Below the pieces are notes generated by a model. It did no database searches. It saw only the letters and a list, made by a program, of their open reading frames with translations, and had not been told where the DNA came from. Both the position numbers and the translations under genes were made by a program. From NCBI RefSeq assembly GCF_012641435.1, contig NZ_JABAIJ010000001.1, forward strand, positions 1,736,001 to 1,800,000: DNA of 64,000 bases, written 5' to 3'. This stretch comes from Rhizobium sp. P38BS-XIX (lineage in GTDB: Bacteria; Pseudomonadota; Alphaproteobacteria; Rhizobiales; Rhizobiaceae). Below, piece after piece: positions 54,823 to 63,286 of the stretch (its first letter is position 1; each line of letters begins with the position of its first letter).

Positions 54823-55212
54823 TTGAGCGAAGACACCATCACACTTTACGAAGCGATCGGCGGCGATCGAACCGTGCGCGCGTTGACGGCGCGCTTCTAT
54901 GAACTGATGGATACGCTGCCCGAAGCTGCCAATTGCCGCGCCGTGCATCCGCCGAGCCTCGAAGGCTCGCAGGAGAAATTCTACGAATATCTGACCGGCT
55001 ATCTCGGTGGACCGCAGCTCTACATTGAGAAACGCGGCCATCCACGCCTGCGCAGCCGCCATTTCGTCGCCGCTATAGGCCCGACGGAACGCGACGAGTG
55101 GCTGTTGTGTTTCCGCCGCGCCATGGACGAAACCATCGAAAACGAAAAGCTGAGAGCCATCATCTGGGAGCCGGTCGAACGCTTGGCTTTCCACATGCAG
55201 AACAGGGAATGA
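54823..55212 (+). CDS. Group II truncated hemoglobin
   Basis: 129-residue heme protein of the trHbII type: LYEAIGGDRTVRALTARFYELMDTLPEA, then LTGYLGGPQLYIEKRGHPRLRSRHFVAAIG with the proximal heme histidine, and DEWLLCFRRAMDE with the conserved tryptophan. These bind oxygen or detoxify reactive nitrogen species. The start is most likely TTG 54823; no ATG in frame precedes it and an upstream TTG at 54787 is weaker. Followed by a DUF423 gene at seven bases. Confidence 0.85.
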   Translation: MSEDTITLYEAIGGDRTVRALTARFYELMDTLPEAANCRAVHPPSLEGSQEKFYEYLTGYLGGPQLYIEKRGHPRLRSRHFVAAIGPTERDEWLLCFRRAMDETIENEKLRAIIWEPVERLAFHMQNRE

Positions 55213-55219
55213 GGAAAAT

Positions 55220-55594
55220 ATGAGTATCGGCGCCATAATCCGTCCGGCCACCCTGTTCGTTGCCGGTATTCTCGGCGGTGGCGGTGTGGCGCTGGCCGCG
55301 GCCGCAACCCATGGCGGCGACACGCATTTTCTCGGCGCGGCCTCCACCATGAGTCTCGCTCATGCCCCTGCCCTCCTCGCGCTCTATGCGGGCTATGACC
55401 GGATCCGCACGGCGCCTGCCGCTACAGTCCTGCTGGGATTGGGAACGCTGATTTTCGCCGGAGACCTCATCAACAGGCATTTCGGCGGCAGCTCGCTGTT
55501 TCCGATGGCCGCGCCGACAGGCGGAATGGGCATGATCGCCGGTTGGGCTGCGATCGCGCTCGGCGCTTTTTTCAGGACAAGTGCGAAGTCGTAA
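55220..55594 (+). CDS. DUF423 family membrane protein
   Basis: 124-residue protein with about four hydrophobic segments. The DUF423 signature appears as LAAAATHG near residue 30, and later in PMAAPTGGMGMIAGWAAIALGAFF. Function is not known. It overlaps the trHb operon, eight bases after the hemoglobin stop. Confidence 0.82.
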   Translation: MSIGAIIRPATLFVAGILGGGGVALAAAATHGGDTHFLGAASTMSLAHAPALLALYAGYDRIRTAPAATVLLGLGTLIFAGDLINRHFGGSSLFPMAAPTGGMGMIAGWAAIALGAFFRTSAKS

Positions 55595-55635
55595 TGTTCG
55601 ATGTTCAGGACAGCTGACTCGCGGCCAGGTCCGGC

Positions 55636-55950
55636 TTAAATCCCCGGAACCACGCTGAAGCCTTCGAACTGCGGCGCCCCCCAATAGAGCCGCTTGTTCT
55701 CGCCGGCATTACGGTGCGCCATGCGGAAATGCTCGGATTTCGTCCAGTTGAGGAAATCCTCCTCGCTGCGCCAGGTCGTGTGCGAGGAAAACAGCGTGTA
55801 ACCCTCCTCGACATTCGACTTGCCACGCAAAAGGCGAAACTCCAGAAAGCCGGAGACCTCCGAAAGCCTGGAATCGCGCCCTCTCCACACCTCTTCGAAT
55901 TCGCCCTCCAAACCGATGACGACCTTGAAGCGATTCATGGCGATGTACAT
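55636..55950 (-). CDS. Heme-degrading monooxygenase of the HmuQ/IsdG (ABM) family
   Basis: 104-residue antibiotic-biosynthesis-monooxygenase fold protein. MYIAMNRFKVVIGLEGEFEEVW and FSSHTTWRSEEDFLNWTKSEHFRMAH, with the family histidine at FRMAH, closely follow rhizobial HmuQ, which cleaves heme to release iron. It ends a three-gene operon (DUF2325, small protein, this gene) beside the tonB-hmu locus, consistent with heme-iron use. Symbol left blank because HmuQ versus HmuD is not resolved. Confidence 0.8.
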   Translation of the reverse strand: MYIAMNRFKVVIGLEGEFEEVWRGRDSRLSEVSGFLEFRLLRGKSNVEEGYTLFSSHTTWRSEEDFLNWTKSEHFRMAHRNAGENKRLYWGAPQFEGFSVVPGI

Positions 55951-55968
55951 GGAGACCTCGTTTGACGA

Positions 55969-56247
55969 TCAGACCTTCTTGCGACGGGCGGCAGTCTTAT
56001 CCACGCTAGGCGCAAAGGCAATGATATTTGCTCCGTCTAGGCTCGCTTCATCGCGCGGGCGGTCCGATGCCTCTCCCGGATGCCGTGCTTTCCAGGCCGG
56101 GAAGGAAGTGACGTTGGCTGCGCGCTGATGCTCTTCGGCGCGGCGCATCAGCAATTCATAGAGTTCGGGCACCAGCCCGTCACCATTCTGCGCGGCCAGC
56201 TTGTGCAGGCCGATCAGCATAAACCCCTCGGGGCCATTATCGATCAT
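55969..56247 (-). CDS. Small protein of unknown function in the HmuQ-like operon
   Basis: 92-residue protein, opening MIDNGPEGFMLIGLHKLAAQNGDGLVPELYELLMRR, then a charged, disordered-looking tail ending DKTAARRKKV. No signal peptide or membrane helix. Its start overlaps the DUF2325 stop by ATGA (56244-56247), and it is 18 bases before the HmuQ-like gene, so the three are co-transcribed. I do not recognise a function. Confidence 0.72.
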   Translation of the reverse strand: MIDNGPEGFMLIGLHKLAAQNGDGLVPELYELLMRRAEEHQRAANVTSFPAWKARHPGEASDRPRDEASLDGANIIAFAPSVDKTAARRKKV

Positions 56248-56642
56248 TGGGAAACGTCTCGTTCTTTCATGGTCTGCAGCGCCCGTTCGAGGCTGGACTT
56301 GCTGCCGTTGCGTAAGGGAATGAACGCCTTGCCGAATTTCTTGCAGCCCGTCTTTACCCGCAGGCAGGCATCGTGGCTGATACAGTCGATCGGGCAGAAG
56401 ACACAATCGACGGAAGGCAGCACAGTGTCGATACGCGACACGGCTTCACGCAGCCCACCGTCGTGATGGATCAGTTCGGCACCGAAGTTGCTGGCGATCT
56501 GACGCAGATGCGCCACCTGGCAATCGCGTCCGCCGACATAGAGAAAACTGCGAACGTCGAGACTGGATTTTGCTGGAGCCTGTGCCGGCGTTTGCGCCTG
56601 GCGGTTCTCCCGACCAAAATCCCTCTTCCCCTTACGCGCCAT
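56244..56642 (-). CDS. DUF2325 domain protein with a cysteine cluster
   Basis: 132-residue protein of the DUF2325 family, recognised from FLYVGGRDCQVAHLRQIASNFGAELIHHDGG at residues 33-63. It carries six cysteines at 41, 80, 83, 87, 93 and 100 (C-x2-C-x3-C-x5-C-x6-C in the second cluster), consistent with metal or heme binding. First gene of the operon with the small protein and the HmuQ-like enzyme. An iron-box motif (TGA-N9-TCA) lies about 95 bases upstream. Confidence 0.82.
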   Translation of the reverse strand: MARKGKRDFGRENRQAQTPAQAPAKSSLDVRSFLYVGGRDCQVAHLRQIASNFGAELIHHDGGLREAVSRIDTVLPSVDCVFCPIDCISHDACLRVKTGCKKFGKAFIPLRNGSKSSLERALQTMKERDVSQ

Positions 56643-56735
56643 GCATCACCCGTTTGCTGGTTGCTCTTGCGCGCTCGATTCCGTCGAGCGCGAGGCGACC
56701 TTAGTAAACATGAGTTTTAGAGTAAAGTATAAAGT

Positions 56736-56750
56736 TGAGGATTTTCATCA
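56736..56750. promoter_or_regulatory. Iron-responsive (RirA-type) box upstream of the DUF2325 operon
   Basis: TGA (56736-56738), nine bases, TCA (56748-56750). TGA-N9-TCA is the IRO consensus for RirA in rhizobia. It lies in the AT-rich patch upstream of DUF2325, also at the 3' end of tonB, and could regulate the leftward operon in response to iron. Confidence 0.5.
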
Positions 56751-56754
56751 TATT

Positions 56755-58014
56755 TTAAAATCGGCCGGGCTTTATCAGGAAAGGGATATTGAACGGCATA
56801 CTAGACAAGCCAAGTTCGCTGGGAATTGGGTCGCACGACCCTACACCGCGCACTGCTGTAAGCATCGCCTGGTCAACTTCAGGATTTCCAGAACCTGACA
56901 ATATCCTAGCCGATGATATCCGGCCGGAGGCATCAACCTTGAAGCCAACTACCACCGTCATATTGCTCCCCTTGGCAGATACTCCCTTAGTTGCCCGGCG
57001 CATGCAGGACTGAATTTTACCGACGTAGTTCGATCGAGCGGCGTTGCCCTCGCTGGCAAGCCGCGCGTTCATTTGCGAATTCGTATCGGATCGAGCCGTC
57101 TCAGTCCCATTGGTCGATCCCTTCGTCGAATCCTGCTTGTCTTCGCCCCTCGATCCCGATCTCGCCTTCACGGTCTTTGCGACCGGCTTCTTGACTTCCT
57201 TCGGCTTCTCCACCGGCTTCGGCTTTTCGACAGGCGTCACGACTTCAGGAGTCGGCTCGACTGGCTGGACTTCGGCGACCTGAGTATCGACTGGCTGTAC
57301 TGGATCAACCGGCTGAATGACGGTCGTCTCGGCCGGTACCTGTGTCGCCAATATCTGCGGCTGCTCCGGCGCGACAGTCGACGGCTGCGTCTGCTCGGTA
57401 GGCTCGACGGGTTCGGCTGTTTGCGCCTGCTGCGTTTCGGCTTCCTGCGGCTGGACCGTATCCTGCTGCGGCTGAACCGGCTGCGTTTCTTCCGGCGTGA
57501 CCTCGGTCGGCTGCACGGTCTGCGGTTGCACCTCTTCCGAGGTAATCTGCTCGGGCTTCTGCTCCTCGCCCTCGGCCATCTGATCGCTATCGGAATTACC
57601 GATCATGATGACGCTAACGGTGTCTCCGGCCTCTTCCTGGGCATCCTCCGGCGTGGCGACGAAGGTCAGCAAAAGAGTCACGACGACGATCGCGTGAAAC
57701 AGGCATGACCCAAAGCCTGAGAAGAGAAGCGACTTCTTTCGTCCGGTGGCGGCAACGAGCGGCTTGTCGGGCTGCGCGTCCATCGGGATATGCTCGTAAG
57801 GCTCCATCGGAGCCGGCGCATCGGCCGGATGCTCCGGGAAGGAGTCGATCTGGCTGAATCGGCTGTAATGCACAACGGCTTCGCCGGCTGGAGGGCGGGG
57901 TACGCCCTCGAGGCCGGTCAGCTCGTGGCCCGGAAGCACACTCGGGAAGTTGTCATTCAAGCCACCGTTCGAACGGCGGCGCTCGATGGAAACCTTGACC
58001 GAGCGCGTTGCCAT
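56755..58014 (-). CDS. tonB: TonB energy-transducer protein
   Basis: 419-residue TonB, divergent in this orientation from hmuPSTUV as described for R. leguminosarum. An N-terminal membrane segment (SLLFSGFGSCLFHAIVVVTLLLTF) is followed by a long Pro/Glu/Gln/Thr/Val-rich spacer at ~130-330. The C-terminal domain (RSNYVGKIQSCMRRATKGV ... VVVGFKVDASGRISSARILSGSGNPEVDQAML) ends in SMPFNIPFLIKPGRF. It couples the proton gradient to outer-membrane heme/siderophore receptors with ExbBD, which are elsewhere. Confidence 0.9.
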   Translation of the reverse strand: MATRSVKVSIERRRSNGGLNDNFPSVLPGHELTGLEGVPRPPAGEAVVHYSRFSQIDSFPEHPADAPAPMEPYEHIPMDAQPDKPLVAATGRKKSLLFSGFGSCLFHAIVVVTLLLTFVATPEDAQEEAGDTVSVIMIGNSDSDQMAEGEEQKPEQITSEEVQPQTVQPTEVTPEETQPVQPQQDTVQPQEAETQQAQTAEPVEPTEQTQPSTVAPEQPQILATQVPAETTVIQPVDPVQPVDTQVAEVQPVEPTPEVVTPVEKPKPVEKPKEVKKPVAKTVKARSGSRGEDKQDSTKGSTNGTETARSDTNSQMNARLASEGNAARSNYVGKIQSCMRRATKGVSAKGSNMTVVVGFKVDASGRISSARILSGSGNPEVDQAMLTAVRGVGSCDPIPSELGLSSMPFNIPFLIKPGRF

Positions 58015-58019
58015 AGCAT

Positions 58020-58478
58020 TCAGCCTTCAAAAGGAACTGAGATCTGGGAGCGGGTGGTCAGCGCGGCTTTGCACTCGCCCGCGGCCGGCCCGTCGCAGAC
58101 AGGCGTGTCGTTGATGATGATGCGCGAAACGGTCTCGCACTTGATGCCGGGCATATCGAACTGGCGCACGCGCTTCTTGCCGAGCGGCAGATCGCGGAAA
58201 TCGAGAACGGTAACCTTGTCGACCGCATTCTTGTCGTTGAAGAAGGCAAGTTCGAAGGAAATCTTGTTGATCGGCGTCGCCATATCGTTTTCGGCAACGA
58301 ACGTCATCATGCATCCCTTCTGAGAGGGAGCAAGCGCGTTGAGTTCGACATTGAGCTTGTGATTGGCCGCGGCGGGAGCCGCTGCTGCACCCGCATCCTG
58401 AGCAAATGCGGGAACGCTGGATGCTGCGGCAAACATCCCCGATATAGCCAGCGCCAGGATCGTTTTCGTCAGCATCAA
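58020..58478 (-). CDS. Secreted protein of unknown function in the tonB operon
   Basis: 152-residue exported protein: signal peptide MMLTKTILALAISGMFAAASSVPAFA, a short Ala-rich linker, then a beta-rich domain (KLNVELNALAPSQKGCMMTFVAEND, VTVLDFRDLPLGKKRVRQFDMPGIKC) with four cysteines that could form disulphides. It precedes tonB by five bases on the same strand, so it is first in the tonB transcript. I do not recognise the domain; a periplasmic part in iron uptake is only an inference from location. Confidence 0.75.
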   Translation of the reverse strand: MMLTKTILALAISGMFAAASSVPAFAQDAGAAAAPAAANHKLNVELNALAPSQKGCMMTFVAENDMATPINKISFELAFFNDKNAVDKVTVLDFRDLPLGKKRVRQFDMPGIKCETVSRIIINDTPVCDGPAAGECKAALTTRSQISVPFEG

Positions 58479-58591
58479 CCTGTCTCCGAGTATGTTTTTG
58501 ACGCTTGCCGACCAGGCCAGTTGCTCAGGCGTGCATCGTCGATTTTTTAAACTTGACTTTGTCAGTCTTCTATTGCGTCTTTATGGAACCT

Positions 58592-58606
58592 TGAGTATGC
58601 AAGTCA
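58592..58606. promoter_or_regulatory. Iron-responsive (RirA-type) box in tonB-hmuP intergenic region
   Basis: TGA (58592-58594), GTATGCAAG, TCA (58604-58606), an exact TGA-N9-TCA match, 62 bases before hmuP. It fits RirA control of the hmu operon. Confidence 0.68.
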
Positions 58607-58667
58607 AGATAAATTTGGCCGGACAGCCGTCCGGTCCCCGACGAATTTTCAGGCTAAACTAAACAGG

Positions 58668-58841
58668 ATGATTGCTGAGAAGACCCCTACGCCGCCGGCT
58701 CCGTGCACGACGGCACCGCAAATAAGGATGGTCGATAGCACGGATATTTTCCGCGGCCAGACCGAAATCATGATCAAGCACGAAGGTGTGATCTACCGAA
58801 TGAAGATCACGCGCCAAGGCAAGCTCATACTCAACAAATAG
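58668..58841 (+). CDS. hmuP: Hemin uptake protein HmuP/HemP
   Basis: 57-residue small protein, MIAEKTPTPPAP at the start and IFRGQTEIMIKHEGVIYRMKITRQGKLILNK at the end. The last part is the conserved HemP/HmuP fold (GVIYRMKITRQGKLILNK). In Bradyrhizobium HmuP is a co-activator of heme-receptor expression. It is the first gene of hmuPSTUV, ten bases before hmuS. The ribosome site is weak (AGG directly before the ATG). Too short for many gene finders; a long antisense open frame overlaps it. Confidence 0.85.
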   Translation: MIAEKTPTPPAPCTTAPQIRMVDSTDIFRGQTEIMIKHEGVIYRMKITRQGKLILNK

Positions 58842-58850
58842 GCATGACAG

Positions 58851-59906
58851 ATGACTGAGACGACCCGACCGACCCCAGCCGCCATCCGCGCTTTCCGCGC
58901 AGAAAACCCCAAGATGCGTGAGCGCGATATCGCAGCCCGCCTCGATATTTCCGAAGCAGCCCTGGTTGCGGCCGAAGTCGGCATTTCTGCCATTCGCATC
59001 GATGCCGATGCCAATCGTTTCCTCGAGCGCATCGCCTCGCTCGGCGAAGTCATGGCCCTGTCGCGCAACGAGAGCGCCGTCCACGAGAAGATCAGCGTTT
59101 ACGAGAACATCAAATCCGGCGTTCAGGCCGCCATCGTGCTTGGCGAGAATATCGACCTTCGGATTTTCCCGAAGCGCTGGGCCTACGGTTTCGCGGTGAC
59201 CAAGCTCGACGGCGACCAGAAGAAGCTGAGCCTGCAATATTTCGACAAGGCCGGCGATGCGGTTCACAAGGTGCATCTGCGCCCGGATTCGAATGTCGAG
59301 GCCTATCATGCCATGGTCGAGGAGCTTCGCCTCGACGACCAGTCTCAGGAACTCAGCGAGGATCGTTCCGGCTATGACAACGGCGCCACCGATGGCGACG
59401 TCAGCCGCGACGAACTGCGCGATCACTGGAGCCGCATGACCGACACGCACGAATTCTTCGGCATGCTGAAGAAGCTGAAGATCGGTCGTCAGGATGCGAT
59501 CCGCACCGTCGGTGAGGACTATGCCTGGAAGCTGGACAACGGTGCCGTCGCCGAGATGATGCACGCCTCCGTGCGCGAGGGTCTGCCGATCATGTGCTTC
59601 GTCGCCAATGAAGGTATCGTCCAGATTCATTCCGGCCCGATCTTCAACGTGCAGGCCATGGGTCCCTGGATCAACGTCATGGATCCGACCTTCCACCTGC
59701 ATCTGCGTCAGGATCAGATCGCCGAGGCATGGGCCGTGCGCAAGCCGACCAAGGACGGCCATGTCACCTCGCTGGAAGCTTACAATGCCAAGGGCGAGAT
59801 GATCATCCAGTTCTTCGGCAAGCGTAAGGAAGGCTTCGACGAGCGTCGCGACTGGCGCGAGATCATCGAAAATCTGACGAAAGCCGGCGCCAGCGCCGCT
59901 GCATAA
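58851..59906 (+). CDS. hmuS: Hemin-degrading factor HmuS
   Basis: 351-residue cytoplasmic protein made of two similar ~150-residue halves, the pattern of HemS/HmuS/ShuS proteins. Half one has RIDADANRFLERIASLGEVMALSRNESAVHEK; half two has PIMCFVANEGIVQIHSGPIFNVQAMGPWINVMDPTFHLHLRQDQIAEAWAVRKPT, with the expected heme-ligand histidine in HLHL. It receives heme from HmuTUV and releases iron. Part of hmuPSTUV, ten bases after hmuP and 15 before hmuT. Confidence 0.92.
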   Translation: MTETTRPTPAAIRAFRAENPKMRERDIAARLDISEAALVAAEVGISAIRIDADANRFLERIASLGEVMALSRNESAVHEKISVYENIKSGVQAAIVLGENIDLRIFPKRWAYGFAVTKLDGDQKKLSLQYFDKAGDAVHKVHLRPDSNVEAYHAMVEELRLDDQSQELSEDRSGYDNGATDGDVSRDELRDHWSRMTDTHEFFGMLKKLKIGRQDAIRTVGEDYAWKLDNGAVAEMMHASVREGLPIMCFVANEGIVQIHSGPIFNVQAMGPWINVMDPTFHLHLRQDQIAEAWAVRKPTKDGHVTSLEAYNAKGEMIIQFFGKRKEGFDERRDWREIIENLTKAGASAAA

Positions 59907-59921
59907 GAAGTGGCATAGAAC

Positions 59922-60851
59922 ATGTTCAAGAACGTCAAGCGCATCAGGCCCTGGGAAGTCGCCCTGACCCTGGTGGTAATGGCCCTGCCGCTCGTTCCGG
60001 CAAGCCCGATCGCCGGTGTCAGCAGCTTCGTGCGGCATGCTCATGCCGCCGAAGCGCAGAAGAAACTCGATACCACGCGTCTCGTCTCCATCGGCGGCGA
60101 CGTGACGGAAATCATCTATGCGCTCGGTGAAGAAAAGCGGCTGATCGCGCGCGACTCGACCAGCCTCTATCCCAAGGAAGCGACGACGCTTCCCGATGTC
60201 GGTTATATGCGCGCGCTGTCCCCAGAAGGTATCCTTGCTGTCAATCCGACCGCGATTATCGCGGTCGACGGCTCCGGACCGCCGGAAGCGCTGGCCGTCC
60301 TGCGCAACGCCAGCCTGCCCTTCGAGACCGTGCCGCAGACCTATGATCGCGACGGCATCCTGAAGAAGATCGAGGTGGTCGGCGGCCTGCTTGGCGTGCC
60401 GGAAAAGACCAAGGCTCTTGAGGACAAGGTCGCAGCCGATCTGGATGCCGCTATCAACGATTCCGCCAAGCGGCCGGAAGCCGAGCGCAAGCGCGTGCTC
60501 TTCGTGCTCAGCAACCAGAATGGCAAGATCCTGGCGGCAGGAACAAATACGGCCGCCGATGGCATCATCAAGCTCTCCGGCGCCATCAACGCGATCAACG
60601 GTTTCAGCGGATACAAATCCTTGACGGACGAAGCGATCATCGAAGCCAAGCCCGACGTCATCCTGATTATGGATCGCGAAGGCCCGCTGTCGATGTCGAA
60701 CGATGATCTGCTGAAGCAGCCGGCGATTTCGCTCACTCCCGCCGCCAGTCACAAGGCGGTCATCCGCATGGATGGCCTGCATCTGCTGGGGTTTGGGCCG
60801 CGCACCGCCAGCGCGATCCGCGAGCTGAACGCCTCCATTTACGGGGGCTGA
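59922..60851 (+). CDS. hmuT: Heme ABC transporter substrate-binding protein HmuT
   Basis: 309-residue periplasmic heme-binding protein of the BtuF/FhuD class. An N-terminal membrane/signal segment is followed by LVSIGGDVTEIIYALGEEKRLIARDSTSLYPKEATTLPDVGYMRALSPEGILAVNPTAII and a C-terminal GPRTASAIRELNASIYGG. The tyrosine of TSLYP could be a heme ligand. It hands heme to HmuUV. Followed at one base by hmuU. Confidence 0.92.
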   Translation: MFKNVKRIRPWEVALTLVVMALPLVPASPIAGVSSFVRHAHAAEAQKKLDTTRLVSIGGDVTEIIYALGEEKRLIARDSTSLYPKEATTLPDVGYMRALSPEGILAVNPTAIIAVDGSGPPEALAVLRNASLPFETVPQTYDRDGILKKIEVVGGLLGVPEKTKALEDKVAADLDAAINDSAKRPEAERKRVLFVLSNQNGKILAAGTNTAADGIIKLSGAINAINGFSGYKSLTDEAIIEAKPDVILIMDREGPLSMSNDDLLKQPAISLTPAASHKAVIRMDGLHLLGFGPRTASAIRELNASIYGG

Positions 60852-60852
60852 G

Positions 60853-61962
60853 GTGGCATTCAATGATGCCATGGCGGGGCTGAAGCAGATGTCGCGGATG
60901 ACGGCAAAGCGCAATGACGGAGACCGCACGATGCGTGCGGTTCTTGTTATCGGCCTTCTCGTCGTCATGTCCGCGATCGCCTTCCTTTTTTCGATCACGA
61001 CGGGTGCGTCGAATGCATCGATCATCGATGTCGTCGCGAGCATGGTGCAAGGCGGCGCCGATAGCGCGCTCAGCAACCGCGACCGCATCGTCATCTTCGA
61101 TATCCGGCTGCCACGCGCCATCCTCGGTTTCCTTATCGGGGGAGGACTGGCTGTTTCGGGCGCCGTCATGCAGGGCCTGTTCCGCAACCCGCTCGCAGAT
61201 CCCGGCCTGATCGGCGTTTCCGCCGGCTCGAGCCTCGGTGCGGTTGCGATGATTGTTCTCGGCGGCGGCGCACTGGCGCCGATCGCGCAGATCTTCGGCA
61301 TATTCTCGCTGCCGATCGCGGCCTTCATCGGCGGTTTGGTTACGACGATCCTGTTGTACAAGATAGCGACGCAGCACGGGCAAACCTCTATCGCAACCAT
61401 GCTGCTGGCCGGGATCGCTCTCGGCGCGCTCGCCCTGGCCGCAACTGGAATTCTGATCTACATGGCCGACGACCGGCAACTGCGCGACCTCACCTTCTGG
61501 AGCATGGGGTCCCTTGCCGGCTCGACCTGGACCAAGGTGATGGGCGCCGGCCCGATCATCATCCTGTCACTTGTTCCCCTTCCCTTCATGGCACGCGGCC
61601 TCAACGCGCTGACGCTCGGCGAAGCAGCGGCTTTTCACATGGGGATCGCCGTGCAGCGCCTGAAGAATATTGCCATCGTCAGCGTTGCAGCGGCAGTCGG
61701 AGCCTCCGTCGCCGTCAGCGGCGGCATCGGCTTCGTCGGCATCGTCGTGCCGCATATCCTTCGCATGGTCATCGGCCCGGACCATCGGTTCCTGCTGCCG
61801 GCTTCGGCCTTGCTGGGCGGCTCCCTGCTGATCATCGCCGATGTGGTTGCACGTACCATCGTCTCCCCTGCCGAATTGCCGATCGGTATTCTGACGGCAG
61901 GCGTCGGCGGACCGTTCTTCCTGTGGATGCTGCTGCGGCAGCGCTCGCGTCTCAGCCTGTGA
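60853..61962 (+). CDS. hmuU: Heme ABC transporter permease HmuU
   Basis: 369-residue inner-membrane permease of the BtuC/FecCD family with about ten hydrophobic helices. Family blocks are RLPRAILGFLIGGGLAVSGAVMQGLFRNPLADPGLIGVSAGSSLGAVAMI, LTFWSMGSLAGSTW and GFVGIVVPHILRMVIGPDHRFLLPASALLGG. The start is GTG 60853 directly after the hmuT stop. Works with HmuT and HmuV to import heme. Confidence 0.92.
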   Translation: MAFNDAMAGLKQMSRMTAKRNDGDRTMRAVLVIGLLVVMSAIAFLFSITTGASNASIIDVVASMVQGGADSALSNRDRIVIFDIRLPRAILGFLIGGGLAVSGAVMQGLFRNPLADPGLIGVSAGSSLGAVAMIVLGGGALAPIAQIFGIFSLPIAAFIGGLVTTILLYKIATQHGQTSIATMLLAGIALGALALAATGILIYMADDRQLRDLTFWSMGSLAGSTWTKVMGAGPIIILSLVPLPFMARGLNALTLGEAAAFHMGIAVQRLKNIAIVSVAAAVGASVAVSGGIGFVGIVVPHILRMVIGPDHRFLLPASALLGGSLLIIADVVARTIVSPAELPIGILTAGVGGPFFLWMLLRQRSRLSL

Positions 61963-61969
61963 GCCTGCG

Positions 61970-62761
61970 ATGATCAACGTATCCAATCTGAGCATCCGGC
62001 TTGGCGGAAAGAGCGTCGTGGAAGATGTTTCCTTCACCGCCGAAGCGGGAACGATGACGGCGATTTGCGGACCGAACGGCTCGGGCAAGACGACCACCAT
62101 GAAGGCCATATCGGGAGAGCTGGCCTATCAGGGAGCCGTGCAGATGAACGGCGCTGAAATCCGCGGGCTGCAGCCATGGCAGCTTGCCGAGATGCGCGGC
62201 GTGCTGCCGCAGGCAAGCGCGATCTCCTTTCCGTTCACCGTGCGCGAAATCGTACGCATGGGTCTGACCAGCGGCCGTAATCGCCATCCGGAACAGGCCG
62301 ATCGCATAGCGTCGGAGGCGCTCGCCTCGGTCGATCTCGGCGGCTTCGAAGGCCGCTTCTATCAGGAACTTTCCGGCGGGGAGCAGCAGCGCGTGCAACT
62401 CGCCCGCGTGCTTTGCCAGATCTCGGAACCTGTCATAGACGGCAAGCCCTGCTGGCTGCTTCTCGACGAACCCGTTTCGAGCCTCGATATCAGCCACCAG
62501 CTGACCATCATGACTCTTGCCCAGCGGTTCTGCCAACGTGGCGGCGGGGTCATTGCAGTCATGCACGACCTCAACCTGACCGCGCTCTTTGCCGACCGGA
62601 TGGTCCTTCTGAAGACTGGCCGTCTGCAGGCGGCAGGCCCTATCAAGACTGTGCTGACAGATCAGCATCTGCAACATGTTTTCGGCTGCAATCTTCGCGT
62701 CAATCGCGTTCCGGTAGATGATGCGCCCTTCGTTCTCGCCCATAGCGCACTCGCCGACTAG
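61970..62761 (+). CDS. hmuV: Heme ABC transporter ATP-binding protein HmuV
   Basis: 263-residue ATPase. Walker A GPNGSGKTT, signature LSGGEQQRVQLARVLCQ, Walker B CWLLLDEPVSSLD, switch histidine in AVMHDLNLT. The Q-loop is VLPQASAISFPF. Last gene of hmuPSTUV, seven bases after hmuU. The family is BtuD/FhuC-like. Confidence 0.93.
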   Translation: MINVSNLSIRLGGKSVVEDVSFTAEAGTMTAICGPNGSGKTTTMKAISGELAYQGAVQMNGAEIRGLQPWQLAEMRGVLPQASAISFPFTVREIVRMGLTSGRNRHPEQADRIASEALASVDLGGFEGRFYQELSGGEQQRVQLARVLCQISEPVIDGKPCWLLLDEPVSSLDISHQLTIMTLAQRFCQRGGGVIAVMHDLNLTALFADRMVLLKTGRLQAAGPIKTVLTDQHLQHVFGCNLRVNRVPVDDAPFVLAHSALAD

Positions 62762-62926
62762 GCGTCCTCCCGCTGCCCTTTCGGGAACTTTTGCTACATC
62801 CGCGCGTTGAGGTTCAGCGAGCGAAACAGTGTTTCGTGCGCTTACGAATTCAGTGTGTCGGCTCAGGCCCGATCATCGCGAACAACCGGCGCCCAGGGCG
62901 CCCAGGCAAAGCAAGGGAGCTCAACA

Positions 62927-63277
62927 ATGGCTACATCCATCCTCCACTCGGCGCGCAGCAAGCGCAATGGCAGCAGCCTGCGGGACGTCGAGGCAAGCAT
63001 CGAGGATCAGATCGAATCGCTGCGCGACGAAGTTGCAGCTTTCGCATCGCTGATCAGCGAAAACAGTGCAAAGCAGGGCAAGAAGCTGCGTGCGAGCGCA
63101 GAGTCGAGCTTTGAAGATCTGGCGGTTCGCGGCGAAGAACTGCTGCAGGAGTTGCAGCGCGGCTATGCACGAGGCTCCCGCGAGGTTCGCAAGACCGTTC
63201 GCCAGCACCCCGTCGCCACCGTCGGCGCGGCTGCTGCATTCGGTCTGGCTGTCGCTCTGCTCCTGTCTCGCCGCTAA
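62927..63277 (+). CDS. ElaB/YqjD/DUF883-like membrane-anchored protein
   Basis: 116-residue protein. The N-terminal ~85 residues are helical and charged (SSLRDVEASIEDQIESLRDEVAAFASLISEN, then EELLQELQRGYARGSREVRKTVRQHP) and the C-terminal segment VATVGAAAAFGLAVALLLSRR is a membrane anchor. This layout is that of ElaB/YqjD proteins, which tether ribosomes or act in stationary-phase membrane stress. ATG 62927 has AAGGGAG eight bases upstream. Followed by another membrane gene at nine bases. Confidence 0.75.
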   Translation: MATSILHSARSKRNGSSLRDVEASIEDQIESLRDEVAAFASLISENSAKQGKKLRASAESSFEDLAVRGEELLQELQRGYARGSREVRKTVRQHPVATVGAAAAFGLAVALLLSRR

Positions 63278-63286
63278 GGAGGCGGC

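Noticed and set aside
56671..56691. GCGCTCGA/TCGAGCGC hairpin upstream of the DUF2325 gene as a terminator of tonB
   Set aside because: It has no U-run on either strand and lies inside the leader of the leftward operon; it may be a leader stem but I cannot assign a role.
58659..61400. A 913-codon open frame on the minus strand across hmuP, hmuS, hmuT and part of hmuU
   Set aside because: It lies antisense to clearly conserved heme-uptake genes and its product has no recognisable domain. Long antisense frames are expected in GC-rich genes with strong third-position bias.
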